Shown here: one piece after another, positions 46,975-55,770 of the stretch | Layout of the letters: the number at the start of each line of letters is the position of its first letter | Numbering within the stretch: the stretch's first letter is position 1 | DNA from: Nocardia australiensis | GTDB taxonomy: Bacteria > Actinomycetota > Actinomycetes > Mycobacteriales > Mycobacteriaceae | DNA length: 64,000 bases | NCBI RefSeq assembly: GCF_020733705.1 | Contig: NZ_JAJFZM010000006.1 | Span: 1-64,000 of the forward strand | Direction of reading: 5' to 3' | The notes under the pieces: model-generated | Told to the model about the DNA's origin: nothing | The model's database searches: none | The model's input: the letters and a program-made list of their open reading frames with translations, nothing else | Program-made: the position numbers and the translations under genes

Positions 46975-48606
46975 TCAGAACTGATCCTGGTCGTAATCGG
47001 AACTGACCATTTCATCGGTGTGCGTCGCGCCGATGACGTCGGGCGTGGATTCGCCCAGCGGTCCGGTGAGATCGTCGTTGCCGGTTCGGCTCTGGTACGG
47101 ATCGACGTTGCGCTCGTGTTCCTCGTCGTTGTTGCCGCGCTGGCCCGCGGCACCAGCGCCGCCGCCGCCACCCATGTAGCTGGAGTTGCCGGTGCTCGCC
47201 GCCGAGGTGCTCAAACCGCTGGAGCCGAGCGCGGATCCCGGCAATCCGGATCCCAGCATTCCCGAGACCGGTATCGGTGACATCGTGGCACCCGGCAGAC
47301 CCATCAGCTTCGGGGTCGAGGGCGAGCTCGGAGTGCCCGACGAGCCGGAGCCACCCGGCAGACCCGAATGGCCGGGATTGCCGAGTCCGCTACCGGAAGC
47401 CGGTGTGCTCGAACCCGCCGAAGCCGCGTTGGTGGGGGTCCCGCTGGATGAATTCGACGAATCCGACAGCAGCCCAGCGGCATTCGAGCCGGCCTCCTGC
47501 GCCTGCCCCATGATGGGCTCACCGATGTTCTGCATCACCGCTTGGGCGACCTCTTGCGGTGCGGGTCCGCCAGCGGGGGCGATGAGCTGGTTGACCAGTC
47601 CGGTCAGCTCGGCCGTCTTTCCGGCCAGATCACCGCGGGTCGCGTTCGCCACGCTCACCGCTTGACCGAGATGTTCGGTGGCAGTAGCGATCAGGGCCGC
47701 CTGGCCGGGCGGGGTGAGCACCGCGGGCGCCAGCGCGGTGGCCTGGGTGGCGAACGAGGTCGCGATCCCGGACAATTGCGCGTTGCCCTGCTGCACGACC
47801 GCAGCGGCCTTCTGTGTCAGGTCGGAGATATCGAAACCCCGCTGACTGGTGTCCTGTCCCGTGGTGTTCGCCTGCTGACCCGCGACCTGCGCGCTGCGCG
47901 CCGACTGCCCCTGCCACAACTGTTCGACTGTCGTCATGCTGCCCTTGCCCACCTGCATCGCCGATTCGATGATCTTGGAGGACTGGCTGAGAATCTGAGT
48001 CGGGTCGATCGAACCGAGCACTCCGGTGCCGAAGCTGCTCAGCAGATCGAGGATCGGCTTGAACAGCGTGTCGACGCCGGGCAGCGCGGGCAACGAGAGA
48101 CCGCTCATCAGGGCCGCGACCGGATCGGCGGGAAGTGACGGCACTGCGGACGCGGCGGGCGTAGCGGCGGCGGATGCCGCGCCGCCCCCGCCCAGCGCGC
48201 TCTGCGCCTGACCGAGCACGCCTTGCGCCGCGCCGAGCACCGGGGCCGCAGCCTGGTTGACCGCGGCGTTCGCGCCGTCGAGCAGGCTCGAAACGTCCGA
48301 GGGGATTCCGGCCAGGATGTCGCTCGGATCCGATATCTGGTTACCGGACAGACCGGGCATTCCGGGCGGGACCGTGCCGAGGTTCTGCGAGTCCTCGCTG
48401 ACCTTGCGGGCGAGATAGAACTCCGGCGGCTCGATCGGCGGCATATCGGCGGGCAGTTGCGGCAGTGACACGTCGACGAGCCCCTGGCTCGGTTCCGACT
48501 GCGCCGCGCTCGGTGCCGCCTGCTGCGCGGCCGCCGAGTGGTCGACCGCGGCGGCGGTCTGGCCGGGCCCGATGAGGCCGGTGTCGGAGGAATTCAGCGG
48601 CTTCAT
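46975..48606 (-). CDS. Large Ala/Ser/Gly-rich protein, probable type VII (ESX) secretion partner
   Basis: 543 residues. The N-terminal half is helical and Ala/Gln-rich (MTTVEQLWQGQSARSAQVAGQQAN; VVQQGNAQLSGIATSFATQA), like the pore-side helices of PPE/EspB-type proteins. From ~365 on it is a long Ser/Gly/Pro/Thr disordered region (GLLSDSSNSSSGTPTNAAS, GNPGHSGLPGGSGSSG). The end is acidic and Asp-rich. No signal peptide. It is translated by a four-base overlap from the EspC-like gene, as expected for an ESX substrate pair, though no esx apparatus genes are here. Exact family not recognised. Confidence 0.65.
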   Translation of the reverse strand: MKPLNSSDTGLIGPGQTAAAVDHSAAAQQAAPSAAQSEPSQGLVDVSLPQLPADMPPIEPPEFYLARKVSEDSQNLGTVPPGMPGLSGNQISDPSDILAGIPSDVSSLLDGANAAVNQAAAPVLGAAQGVLGQAQSALGGGGAASAAATPAASAVPSLPADPVAALMSGLSLPALPGVDTLFKPILDLLSSFGTGVLGSIDPTQILSQSSKIIESAMQVGKGSMTTVEQLWQGQSARSAQVAGQQANTTGQDTSQRGFDISDLTQKAAAVVQQGNAQLSGIATSFATQATALAPAVLTPPGQAALIATATEHLGQAVSVANATRGDLAGKTAELTGLVNQLIAPAGGPAPQEVAQAVMQNIGEPIMGQAQEAGSNAAGLLSDSSNSSSGTPTNAASAGSSTPASGSGLGNPGHSGLPGGSGSSGTPSSPSTPKLMGLPGATMSPIPVSGMLGSGLPGSALGSSGLSTSAASTGNSSYMGGGGGAGAAGQRGNNDEEHERNVDPYQSRTGNDDLTGPLGESTPDVIGATHTDEMVSSDYDQDQF

Positions 48607-48932
48607 ATCGCGCCACCGATCTCGTCGGCGATCGAACCGAGGGATCCCGCGTTGCTGAAGTCGGTGGTGTCGAACGAGGTAGCCGAGGTGAAGGCCGCCT
48701 CCGACAACTTGGCGTACTTGGCCGATAGCTCATTGATATCCCTGGCCTGCAATACCTGCGCGGCCGCGAATGCCAATAGGTAGTCGGCGCCGATCAGGCC
48801 GAATACTGGAGTCATGGCGGCGACATTGGCCACCGCGTCGAAGTTCCCCGCCCCTGCGATTTCGCCGGAGATCCCGGCGTTCTGCGCAGCGAACGCCCGA
48901 ACCGCCTCGGTTTCTACCGAGAGATCACTCAT
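48603..48932 (-). CDS. EspC/DUF2580-like type VII secretion substrate
   Basis: 109 residues from ATG 48932, with GGGGGG about eight bases upstream. It starts MSDLSVETEAVRAFAAQNAGISGEIAGAG, a WXG100/EspC-type helix, then VAAMTPVFGLIGADYLLAFAAAQVLQARDI, a middle turn and a second helix. ESX secretion motifs of YxxxD/E type may be YLLAF or AKYAKLSE. The stop overlaps the next gene's ATG by four bases. Promoter is in 48933-49125, divergent from the epimerase gene. Confidence 0.78.
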   Translation of the reverse strand: MSDLSVETEAVRAFAAQNAGISGEIAGAGNFDAVANVAAMTPVFGLIGADYLLAFAAAQVLQARDINELSAKYAKLSEAAFTSATSFDTTDFSNAGSLGSIADEIGGAI

Positions 48933-49125
48933 CGAGCTGCCCCCCATTCGTTGTGAACATCAGTTTCGTGCACATAGCCAGGTCTAACGTCAACTCCCTG
49001 TCCGCACGGTAACTTCCGCTGCGGCTGGGCCCAATATAGCGGACCGTACCGGCAAGTTTCGAGCCCAGCGTCGCGCCGGTTGAGCACCTGGGACACCTCG
49101 AAACGGACTGGAACGTGTTGCAAAT

Positions 49126-49139
49126 TAGAACAAGTTCTA
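49126..49139. promoter_or_regulatory. KstR-type operator upstream of the epimerase gene
   Basis: TAGAACAAGTTCTA is a perfect palindrome that fits the published KstR consensus TnnAACnnGTTnnA. It is 14 bases before the ATG, overlapping the expected promoter, so the gene is probably repressed unless sterol-derived CoA ligands are present. Other TetR-family sites look similar. Confidence 0.65.
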
Positions 49140-49152
49140 TATTCTCGGTGCC

Positions 49153-50154
49153 ATGAAGGTCGCAGTGACCGGCGCAGCCGGCTACCTTGGCACGAATCTG
49201 CTCAACCTGCTCGTCGGTCGAGGCCACGAAGTCGTCGCCATCGACCGCGTGGTCCCCGAGGGACCCGCGGACCCCGATATCACCTGGGTGTCCGGCGACG
49301 TGCTGGATCCGGCTTCGATGCGCACCGTGCTCACGGGCGCGGAAATGGTCTACCACCTAGTCGCGGTGATCACCCTGGCCGACAAGAACGACCTCGCCTG
49401 GAGGGTGAACACCGAAGGCGTCCGAGTCGTGGCCGAGGCCGCACTCGAGGTCGGCGTGCGCCGGATGGTGCATGCCAGCTCGATCCACGCGTTCAACCAG
49501 TACAGCTGCGGCGGAAGCATCGACGAGACTTCGCCGCGCTCGACCGACCCGAGCCTGCCGGTCTACGACCGTTCCAAATGGTCCGGCGAGATCGAACTGC
49601 GCAAGGTGATCGACAAGGGCCTGGACGCGGTGATCTGCAATCCCACCGGCGTATTCGGCCCGGTAGACCACAGCACTCCCCTCTCGCGCATCAATCGCAC
49701 ACTCAAGGATGCCGCCCGCGGTCGCGTTCCAGCGATGATCGGCGGCGGCTTCGACCTGGTCGATGTGCGCGATGTCGCCCAAGGCCTGATCCAAGCCTCC
49801 GAGGGCGGGCGGACCGGCGAGAACTACCTACTCGGCGGGTCGATGATCACCATGGTCGACCTGTGCCACCTGGCCGCGAGCCACGGCGGCAAGAAGGGGC
49901 CGAAGTTCTCGATCTCGCCGCGCCTGGTCGGCGGCCTGATCCCGGTGCTGGAGCCGATCGGCAAAATGCTCGGCACAGATATCCTTTCACGTGCCGCCCT
50001 CGGCGCACTGGTCTCGGCACCGCTGGTCGATCACGGCAAGGCCGAGCGGGAACTCGGCTACCGGCCACGCCATATCGACGACACCGTCAGTGACTTGGTG
50101 GCATTCTTCGAGGAACACCGTTCGGCGGCGACCCCAGCCGGACAAAACGCCTGA
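49153..50154 (+). CDS. NAD-dependent epimerase/dehydratase (extended SDR)
   Basis: 333 residues. NAD-binding VAVTGAAGYLGTNLLNLLVG, active-site YDRSK with the preceding HASSIHAFNQY, and the NTEGVRVVAEAAL segment typical of 3-beta-hydroxysteroid dehydrogenase-like and sugar epimerases. The C-terminal part has no strong nucleotide-sugar signature. The KstR box in its promoter favours a role in steroid or sterol-side-chain metabolism, as a hydroxysteroid dehydrogenase-like enzyme (inference). Confidence 0.85.
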   Translation: MKVAVTGAAGYLGTNLLNLLVGRGHEVVAIDRVVPEGPADPDITWVSGDVLDPASMRTVLTGAEMVYHLVAVITLADKNDLAWRVNTEGVRVVAEAALEVGVRRMVHASSIHAFNQYSCGGSIDETSPRSTDPSLPVYDRSKWSGEIELRKVIDKGLDAVICNPTGVFGPVDHSTPLSRINRTLKDAARGRVPAMIGGGFDLVDVRDVAQGLIQASEGGRTGENYLLGGSMITMVDLCHLAASHGGKKGPKFSISPRLVGGLIPVLEPIGKMLGTDILSRAALGALVSAPLVDHGKAERELGYRPRHIDDTVSDLVAFFEEHRSAATPAGQNA

Positions 50155-50175
50155 CGCCCACTGCTTGACAGTCTA

Positions 50176-50191
50176 TAGAACGCATGTTCGA
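50176..50191 (+). promoter_or_regulatory. SOS (LexA) box before the radical-SAM gene
   Basis: TAGAACGCATGTTCGA matches the mycobacterial SOS consensus TCGAAC-N4-GTTCGA at 11 of 12 defined bases, the outer bases included. It sits about ten bases before the GTG, so the gene is likely DNA-damage inducible. Confidence 0.72.
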
Positions 50192-50199
50192 CTACTGGG

Positions 50200-51216
50200 G
50201 TGCGGTGGCAAAGCCAAACCCTGGATGCCGACGACGGCGCCCTGCCCGGTCTCGACCGGGCAGGTTTCGTTCGCACCGTCCAAACTCCCGAATTCGAGGG
50301 CGTCACCTTTCACGAGGTGCTGTGTAAGAGTGCGCTGAACAAGATGCCCGAAGACGCGAGTCTGCCGTTCCATTGGACGATCAATCCGATGCGCGGCTGC
50401 TCGCACGCCTGCCGTTATTGCTTCGCACGTGGCACGCACGAATATCTGGATCTGGACGCGGGCAACGATTTCGATTCGCAAATCGTGGTGAAGACCAATA
50501 TCGCCGCGGTGCTTCGCAAGGAACTCGGTAAACGGTCCTGGCATCGGGAACCGGTCGCGCTCGGCACCAACACCGATCCTTATCAACGCGCGGAGGGTCG
50601 ATATCGGTTGATGCCCGGGATCATTCGCGCACTCACCGATTCGGGCACCCCGTTCTCCATCCTCACCAAGGGCACGCTGCTGCGCAGGGACCTGCCGATA
50701 CTGACGCTGGCCGCGCGCCAGGTTCGGGTGAGCGTCGCGGTGTCCATCGCGATCCTCGATATCGACCTGCACCGCAGCCTGGAATCCGGCACGCCGGCCC
50801 CGAAAGCCCGGCTGGAGCTGGTGCGGGCGCTGGCCGACGCGGGATTCGAGGTGAACGTGATGGTGGCGCCGATCATCCCGTATCTCACCGACGGACACGC
50901 GCACCTCGACGAACTCTTCGGCGCCATCGCCACGGCCGGCGCCGCCTCCGTTGTGGCGTTTCCCATGCATCTGCGCGGCAGCACCCGCGGCTGGTTCCTC
51001 GGCTGGCTTGCCGAAGCACACCCGGCCCTACTTCGCCGCTACCGGCAGCTCTATGGGCGCGGTGCCTATGTGACACCCGAATACACGACCTGGCTGCGCG
51101 GGCGCACCCAGCCGCTACTGGAACGGCACGGCCTGACACGGCAATTGCCCCAGGAACCCGAGCCACGACCGGAAAGTCCGCGCGTGGCCGACCGGCAATT
51201 GGCGCTGTTCGCCTGA
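50200..51216 (+). CDS. Rv2578c-type radical SAM protein
   Basis: 338 residues. The iron-sulphur motif is GCSHACRYCFAR (CxxxCxxC), followed by KTNIAAVLRKELGKRSWHRE and TDPYQRAEGRYRLMPGIIRAL. Related to SplB/radical-SAM repair-type proteins; the M. tuberculosis counterpart Rv2578c was, as I recall, listed as DNA-damage-induced with an SOS box. Start GTG 50200. The end LALFA is a common tail in this subfamily. The exact substrate is unknown, plausibly damaged nucleic acid. Confidence 0.88.
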   Translation: MRWQSQTLDADDGALPGLDRAGFVRTVQTPEFEGVTFHEVLCKSALNKMPEDASLPFHWTINPMRGCSHACRYCFARGTHEYLDLDAGNDFDSQIVVKTNIAAVLRKELGKRSWHREPVALGTNTDPYQRAEGRYRLMPGIIRALTDSGTPFSILTKGTLLRRDLPILTLAARQVRVSVAVSIAILDIDLHRSLESGTPAPKARLELVRALADAGFEVNVMVAPIIPYLTDGHAHLDELFGAIATAGAASVVAFPMHLRGSTRGWFLGWLAEAHPALLRRYRQLYGRGAYVTPEYTTWLRGRTQPLLERHGLTRQLPQEPEPRPESPRVADRQLALFA

Positions 51217-51347
51217 CCGGCAGTGCCGTGATCCCGGCGTTGTATCAGGCAATTCCAACCGGACCGCGCGTTCACGGTCGATCGGGTGCGCGGCGGAGTA
51301 CGTTGGCCAATGGCACCCTCTCATCGACGAGGAAGTGAAGCAGGCAC

Positions 51348-53315
51348 ATGGTTTCACACCAAAATGATGTCGGCACAGTGAAATTGGAAAAGGTCGTTAT
51401 TCGGTTCGCCGGAGATTCGGGCGATGGAATGCAGCTCGCCGGTGACCGCTTCACCCATGAAGCCGCCGCGTTGGGGAACGACCTTGCCACCCAGCCCAAC
51501 TTTCCCGCGGAAATCCGCGCGCCACAGGGGACACTCCCCGGCGTCTCGTCCTTCCAGATCCAAATCGCCGACTACGACATCCTCACCGCGGGCGACCAGC
51601 CGGATGTGCTGGTGGCGATGAACCCGGCGGCGTTGAAGGCCAACCTGGGGGACCTGCCGAGGGGCGCCACACTCATTGTGAACACCGACGAATTCACCAA
51701 GCGCACCCTCGCCAAGGTCGGCTATACGGCCGACCCGCTCGGCGACGACACGCTGACGGATTTCGTGGTGCACCGCGTCCCGATGACCTCGCTGACCCTC
51801 GGCGCCACCGAACCTACCGGTGTCGGCAAAAAGGACGGCCAGCGCGCCAAGAACATATTCGCGCTCGGACTGCTCTCATGGATGTACGGGCGGCCGATCG
51901 GTGGCACCGAACGATTCATCCGGGAGAAGTTCGCGGCACAACCGGATATCGCCGAGGCGAACCTGCTCGCCTTCCGGGCCGGCTGGAACTACGGCGAGAC
52001 CACCGAGAGCTTCGCGAACACCTTCGAGGTCGCACCGGCGGTGCTGCCGCCGGGCACCTACCGGCAGATCACCGGCAATACGGCGCTCGCCTACGGCCTG
52101 GTGACGGCGGGACAGCTGGCCGGGCTGCCGGTCTTCCTCGGCACGTACCCGATCACACCCGCTTCCGACATCCTGCACGAATTGAGTAAGCACAAGAACT
52201 TCGGTGTCACCACATTCCAGGCGGAGGACGAAATCGCCGGAATCGGTGCGGCGCTCGGCGCGGCGCTGGGTGGCGCACTCGGTGTCACAAGTACCTCCGG
52301 CCCTGGATTAGCACTCGAGAGCGAGACCGTCGGGCTGGCCGTGATGACGGAATTGCCACTGGTGATCGTCGATGTGCAACGCGGTGGGCCATCGACCGGG
52401 CTGCCGACCAAGACCGAGCAGGCCGATCTGCTGCAGGCGCTATACGGCCGCAATGGCGAATCACCGGTCGCGGTCCTCGCGCCCCGCTCCCCCGCCGACT
52501 GTTTCTCGACCGCGGTGGCGGCGGCCAGGATCGCGCTCACCTATCGCACGCCGGTGCTGCTGCTGTCGGACGGCTCGATCGCCAATGGTTCCGAACCGTG
52601 GTCGATTCCGAAAGTGTCCGAGCTGGCGCCGATCGACCCCGCATTCGAACCCGACGCCGATGAAACGACCCCGTTTCAGCCCTATGCCCGCGATCCGGAG
52701 ACACTCGCCCGGCCGCTCGCGGTACCGGGCACCAAGGGACTCGCGCACCGCATCGGTGGTCTGGAGAAGGCGGACGGTAGCGGTGATATCTCCTACGAAC
52801 CGGCCAACCATGAGCTGATGGTGCGGTTGCGGCAGGCCAAGATCGACGCGATCACCGTCCCGGATATCGAGGTGAACGATCCGGATGGGCGGGCCGAACT
52901 GTTGCTGCTCGGCTGGGGCAGCTCCTACGGGCCGATCGGTGAGGCATGCCGGCGGGCGCGCCGGCGCGGTGTCCCGGTAGCCCAGGCACACCTGCGATAC
53001 CTGAATCCATTGCCCGCCAACCTCGGCACGGTGCTGCGGGGCTACCGCACGGTGGTGGTGCCGGAGATGAACGGCGGCCAGCTGACCATGCTGCTGCGTG
53101 CGCGATATCTGGTGGATGTGCAGCCATGGACCAAGATCGCGGGCACCGCCTTCTCCGCGCAGGAGCTGGTCGGGGTGATCGACGCGGCACTGGACGGGTC
53201 GATCGAGGACATGGAACGCGATAAGAGCTTTGCCGCGCGAGCACGGGCCACCTACCGCACGGCGACCGCGAGCAACGGCTCGAACGTCGCCCGAGACCAC
53301 GCTGGGGGCAACTGA
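51348..53315 (+). CDS. korA: 2-oxoglutarate:ferredoxin oxidoreductase, alpha subunit
   Basis: 655 residues, a gamma-alpha fusion. First ~200 residues are the gamma domain (IRFAGDSGDGMQLAGDRF). The alpha part has FLGTYPITPASDILHELSKH, TSTSGPGLALESETVGLAVM and VDVQRGGPSTGLPTKTEQADLLQALYG. It has no ferredoxin domain. With KorB it makes succinyl-CoA and CO2 from 2-oxoglutarate in an oxidised-ferredoxin-linked TCA step known in mycobacteria. ATG 51348 follows GAGGAAG. Confidence 0.95.
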   Translation: MVSHQNDVGTVKLEKVVIRFAGDSGDGMQLAGDRFTHEAAALGNDLATQPNFPAEIRAPQGTLPGVSSFQIQIADYDILTAGDQPDVLVAMNPAALKANLGDLPRGATLIVNTDEFTKRTLAKVGYTADPLGDDTLTDFVVHRVPMTSLTLGATEPTGVGKKDGQRAKNIFALGLLSWMYGRPIGGTERFIREKFAAQPDIAEANLLAFRAGWNYGETTESFANTFEVAPAVLPPGTYRQITGNTALAYGLVTAGQLAGLPVFLGTYPITPASDILHELSKHKNFGVTTFQAEDEIAGIGAALGAALGGALGVTSTSGPGLALESETVGLAVMTELPLVIVDVQRGGPSTGLPTKTEQADLLQALYGRNGESPVAVLAPRSPADCFSTAVAAARIALTYRTPVLLLSDGSIANGSEPWSIPKVSELAPIDPAFEPDADETTPFQPYARDPETLARPLAVPGTKGLAHRIGGLEKADGSGDISYEPANHELMVRLRQAKIDAITVPDIEVNDPDGRAELLLLGWGSSYGPIGEACRRARRRGVPVAQAHLRYLNPLPANLGTVLRGYRTVVVPEMNGGQLTMLLRARYLVDVQPWTKIAGTAFSAQELVGVIDAALDGSIEDMERDKSFAARARATYRTATASNGSNVARDHAGGN

Positions 53316-54397
53316 TGACGATCGCCGAAACCTCGCTTGTCGGAACAGATCTGGGCCTGACGGGACTGTCCGGTGTCCCCGGCGCCGACGGTCCGCAGCG
53401 AACGAAGGACTTCACCTCCGATCAAGAGGTGCGCTGGTGCCCGGGCTGTGGTGACTATGTCATCCTGGCAACGGTCCGCAGCTTCCTCGCTGATCTCGGA
53501 TTGCGCAGGGAGAACCTGATGTTCGTGTCCGGGATCGGCTGCTCGAGCCGGTTCCCGTATTACCTCGAGGCCTACGGCATCCATTCGATCCATGGCCGCG
53601 CCCCCGCCATCGCCACCGGCCTCGCGGTGACCCGCCCCGATCTGTCGGTATGGGTGGTGACCGGCGACGGTGACGCACTGTCCATCGGCGGCAATCACCT
53701 CATCCACGCGCTGCGCCGCAATGTGAACATGACGATCCTGCTGTTCAACAATCGCATCTACGGCCTCACCAAGGGGCAGTACTCGCCCACGTCGGAGCCG
53801 GGCAAGATCACCAAGTCGACACCGATGGGTTCGGTGGACCACCCGTTCAATACCCTGTCGGTCGCACTGGGCGCCGAAGCCGGATTCGCCGCGCGCGCAC
53901 TGGATTCCGACCGTCCCGGCCTGACCGAGGTGCTGCGGGCCGCCGCCGAGCACCGCGGCACCTCCTTCGTCGAAATCCTGCAGGACTGCCCGATCTTCAA
54001 CGATGGCTCCTTCGACGTGCTGCGGCGCGGCGACGCCGAATCCCGGCTCATCCCGCTGCACCACGGCCGCCCGATCCGCTTCGGCGCCGAGGGCGAATTC
54101 GCTGTGGTACAAAGCGGTTTCGGCCTCCGGGTGGCGCGCACCGACGAGGTCTCCGAGTCCGACATCGTCGTCCATGACGCCTATTCCGACAATCCCGAGT
54201 ACGCCTACGCCCTGTCGCGCCTCTCCGACCAGGACCTCGACCACGTCGTGACCGGCATCTTCCGCAGTGTCACCCGCCCCACCTACGACGACGCCGTCCG
54301 CGCCCAGACCCACGCCGCTCGCGAACGCGAGCCCGTCGACCGGTATGCACTGCAATCGCTGCTCAACGGCCGCGAAACCTGGACCATCGGCACGTAG
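53315..54397 (+). CDS. korB: 2-oxoglutarate:ferredoxin oxidoreductase, beta subunit
   Basis: 360 residues. FeS/TPP part: VRWCPGCGDYVILATVRSFL, GIGCSSRFPYYLEAYGIHSI, and the TPP-Mg site VVTGDGDALSIGGNHLIHALRRNVNMTILLFNNRIYGLTKGQYSP. ATG overlaps the korA stop by one base (TGATG), so the subunits are made together. It forms the catalytic thiamine site with KorA. The end overlaps antisense with a MarR fragment. Confidence 0.96.
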   Translation: MTIAETSLVGTDLGLTGLSGVPGADGPQRTKDFTSDQEVRWCPGCGDYVILATVRSFLADLGLRRENLMFVSGIGCSSRFPYYLEAYGIHSIHGRAPAIATGLAVTRPDLSVWVVTGDGDALSIGGNHLIHALRRNVNMTILLFNNRIYGLTKGQYSPTSEPGKITKSTPMGSVDHPFNTLSVALGAEAGFAARALDSDRPGLTEVLRAAAEHRGTSFVEILQDCPIFNDGSFDVLRRGDAESRLIPLHHGRPIRFGAEGEFAVVQSGFGLRVARTDEVSESDIVVHDAYSDNPEYAYALSRLSDQDLDHVVTGIFRSVTRPTYDDAVRAQTHAAREREPVDRYALQSLLNGRETWTIGT

Positions 54398-54633
54398 TCC
54401 ACCCACGTGTGACTGTCGGCTGACTCGGCAGCCCCAGTCGCGCGGCCATGCCACCCAGAATTCGGTGCAGATCGGCACAATCGGCGGCGTTGATCCCATC
54501 GGCGCCCTCCTCATCGACGGCGCGCACCGCATCACGGCATCTCACCAGCAGGTCGCGACCGTGCTCGGAGAACTGAGAGGCGAGCACGTCACCACTCGGA
54601 TTCGGCTGCCCGTGAGGCGGTTTCGGCCGGAGA
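54363..54633 (-). pseudogene. C-terminal fragment of a MarR-like regulator
   Basis: The minus frame reads PNPSGDVLASQFSEHGRDLL, then RCRDAVRAVDEEGADGINAADCADLHRILGGMAARLGLP. This is the wing and C-terminal helix pattern of MarR proteins (LTxxGRxLL ... LxxxLxxL). The HTH half is absent; upstream is the end of mdh. It overlaps korB's end antisense. Probably a leftover of a regulator removed by rearrangement. Confidence 0.4.
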
Positions 54634-55662
54634 CTACCCGCGGGCGAGGTGCCGGGCGGGCTTGGCGAAGCCGAGGTCGATGACGGCGTCGCGTTCCTGC
54701 TCGAGCTCGGCGACGCTGACGTCGATCCGGGCCTGGGAGAACTCGTCGAGTTCGAGCCCGGAAACTATGGAGTACTCACCATCGGCGCAGGTCACCGGGA
54801 ACGAGCTGATGAGTCCCTCCGGGACGCCGTAGGAACCATCGGACGCGACCGCCATGGAGGTCCAGCCATCGCCCTCGGTGCCGAGCACCCAGTCGTGAAT
54901 GTGGTCGATGGCGGCACTGGCCGCGCTGGCCGCGGAGGAGGCGCCACGGGCCTCGATGATGGCGGTACCGCGGCGCTGCACGGTCGGGATGAACTCGTTA
55001 CGCAGCCAGGCTTGGTCATCGATGAGGTCGAGTGCGCGGCGGCCCGCCACGGTGACATGGGTGATATCGGGATATTGGGTGGCCGAATGATTGCCCCAGA
55101 TGGCGACACCAGCGATATCGGCCGCTGGTGCGGCGGTCTTCTTGGCCAACTGCGCGATAGCCCGATTGTGGTCGAGGCGGGTCATCGCGGTGAAACGCTC
55201 GGCGGGCACGTCCGGAGCGTTGCTCATGGCGATGAAGGCATTGGTATTGGCGGGGTTACCGACGACAAGCACTCTCACGTCATCGGCGGCGCTGGCATTG
55301 ATTGCCGCACCCTGGTCGGTGAAGATCGGGCCGTTCGCGTTCAGCAGGTCCGAGCGTTCCATCCCGGCCGTACGTGGCCGCGCACCGACCAGCAATGCGA
55401 CATTCGCGCCCGCGAAACCCACCCCGGGATCGTCACTGATATCGACCGAATCGAGCAGCGGGAACGCACCGTCCTCCAGCTCCATCGCCACACCTTCCAG
55501 CGCGGCGACCGCCGCCGGAATCTCGAGCAGCCGCAACCGAACCGGTGTCTCAGGGCCGAGCATCGCACCGGAGGCGATCCGGAACAGCAGGCCGTATGCG
55601 ATCTGCCCCGCGGCCCCCGTCACGGAGACGGTCACGGGTGCGGTCCGGGCGGCGGTGCTCAC
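54634..55662 (-). CDS. mdh: Malate dehydrogenase
   Basis: 342 residues. NAD loop TVSVTGAAGQIAYGLLFRIAS, LLVGARPRTAGMERSDLLNANG, VVGNPANTNAFIA, substrate Arg/His region TRLDHNRAIAQLAKK and IWGNHSATQYPD (catalytic His). Group of long MDHs typical of actinobacteria. GTG 55662 follows AAGGAG at a good distance; the frame upstream to 55689 has no such support. Convergent to korAB, so TCA genes face each other. Confidence 0.96.
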   Translation of the reverse strand: MSTAARTAPVTVSVTGAAGQIAYGLLFRIASGAMLGPETPVRLRLLEIPAAVAALEGVAMELEDGAFPLLDSVDISDDPGVGFAGANVALLVGARPRTAGMERSDLLNANGPIFTDQGAAINASAADDVRVLVVGNPANTNAFIAMSNAPDVPAERFTAMTRLDHNRAIAQLAKKTAAPAADIAGVAIWGNHSATQYPDITHVTVAGRRALDLIDDQAWLRNEFIPTVQRRGTAIIEARGASSAASAASAAIDHIHDWVLGTEGDGWTSMAVASDGSYGVPEGLISSFPVTCADGEYSIVSGLELDEFSQARIDVSVAELEQERDAVIDLGFAKPARHLARG

Positions 55663-55770
55663 GATGAACTCCTTGTGGTAGTCGGACACTCGGTTCCCAC
55701 CCTATCGACTCTCACAGCCCCGAACCCAGCTGGTGAGCTACGCGACAGCAGCCACCCGAGACGGCCGGGT

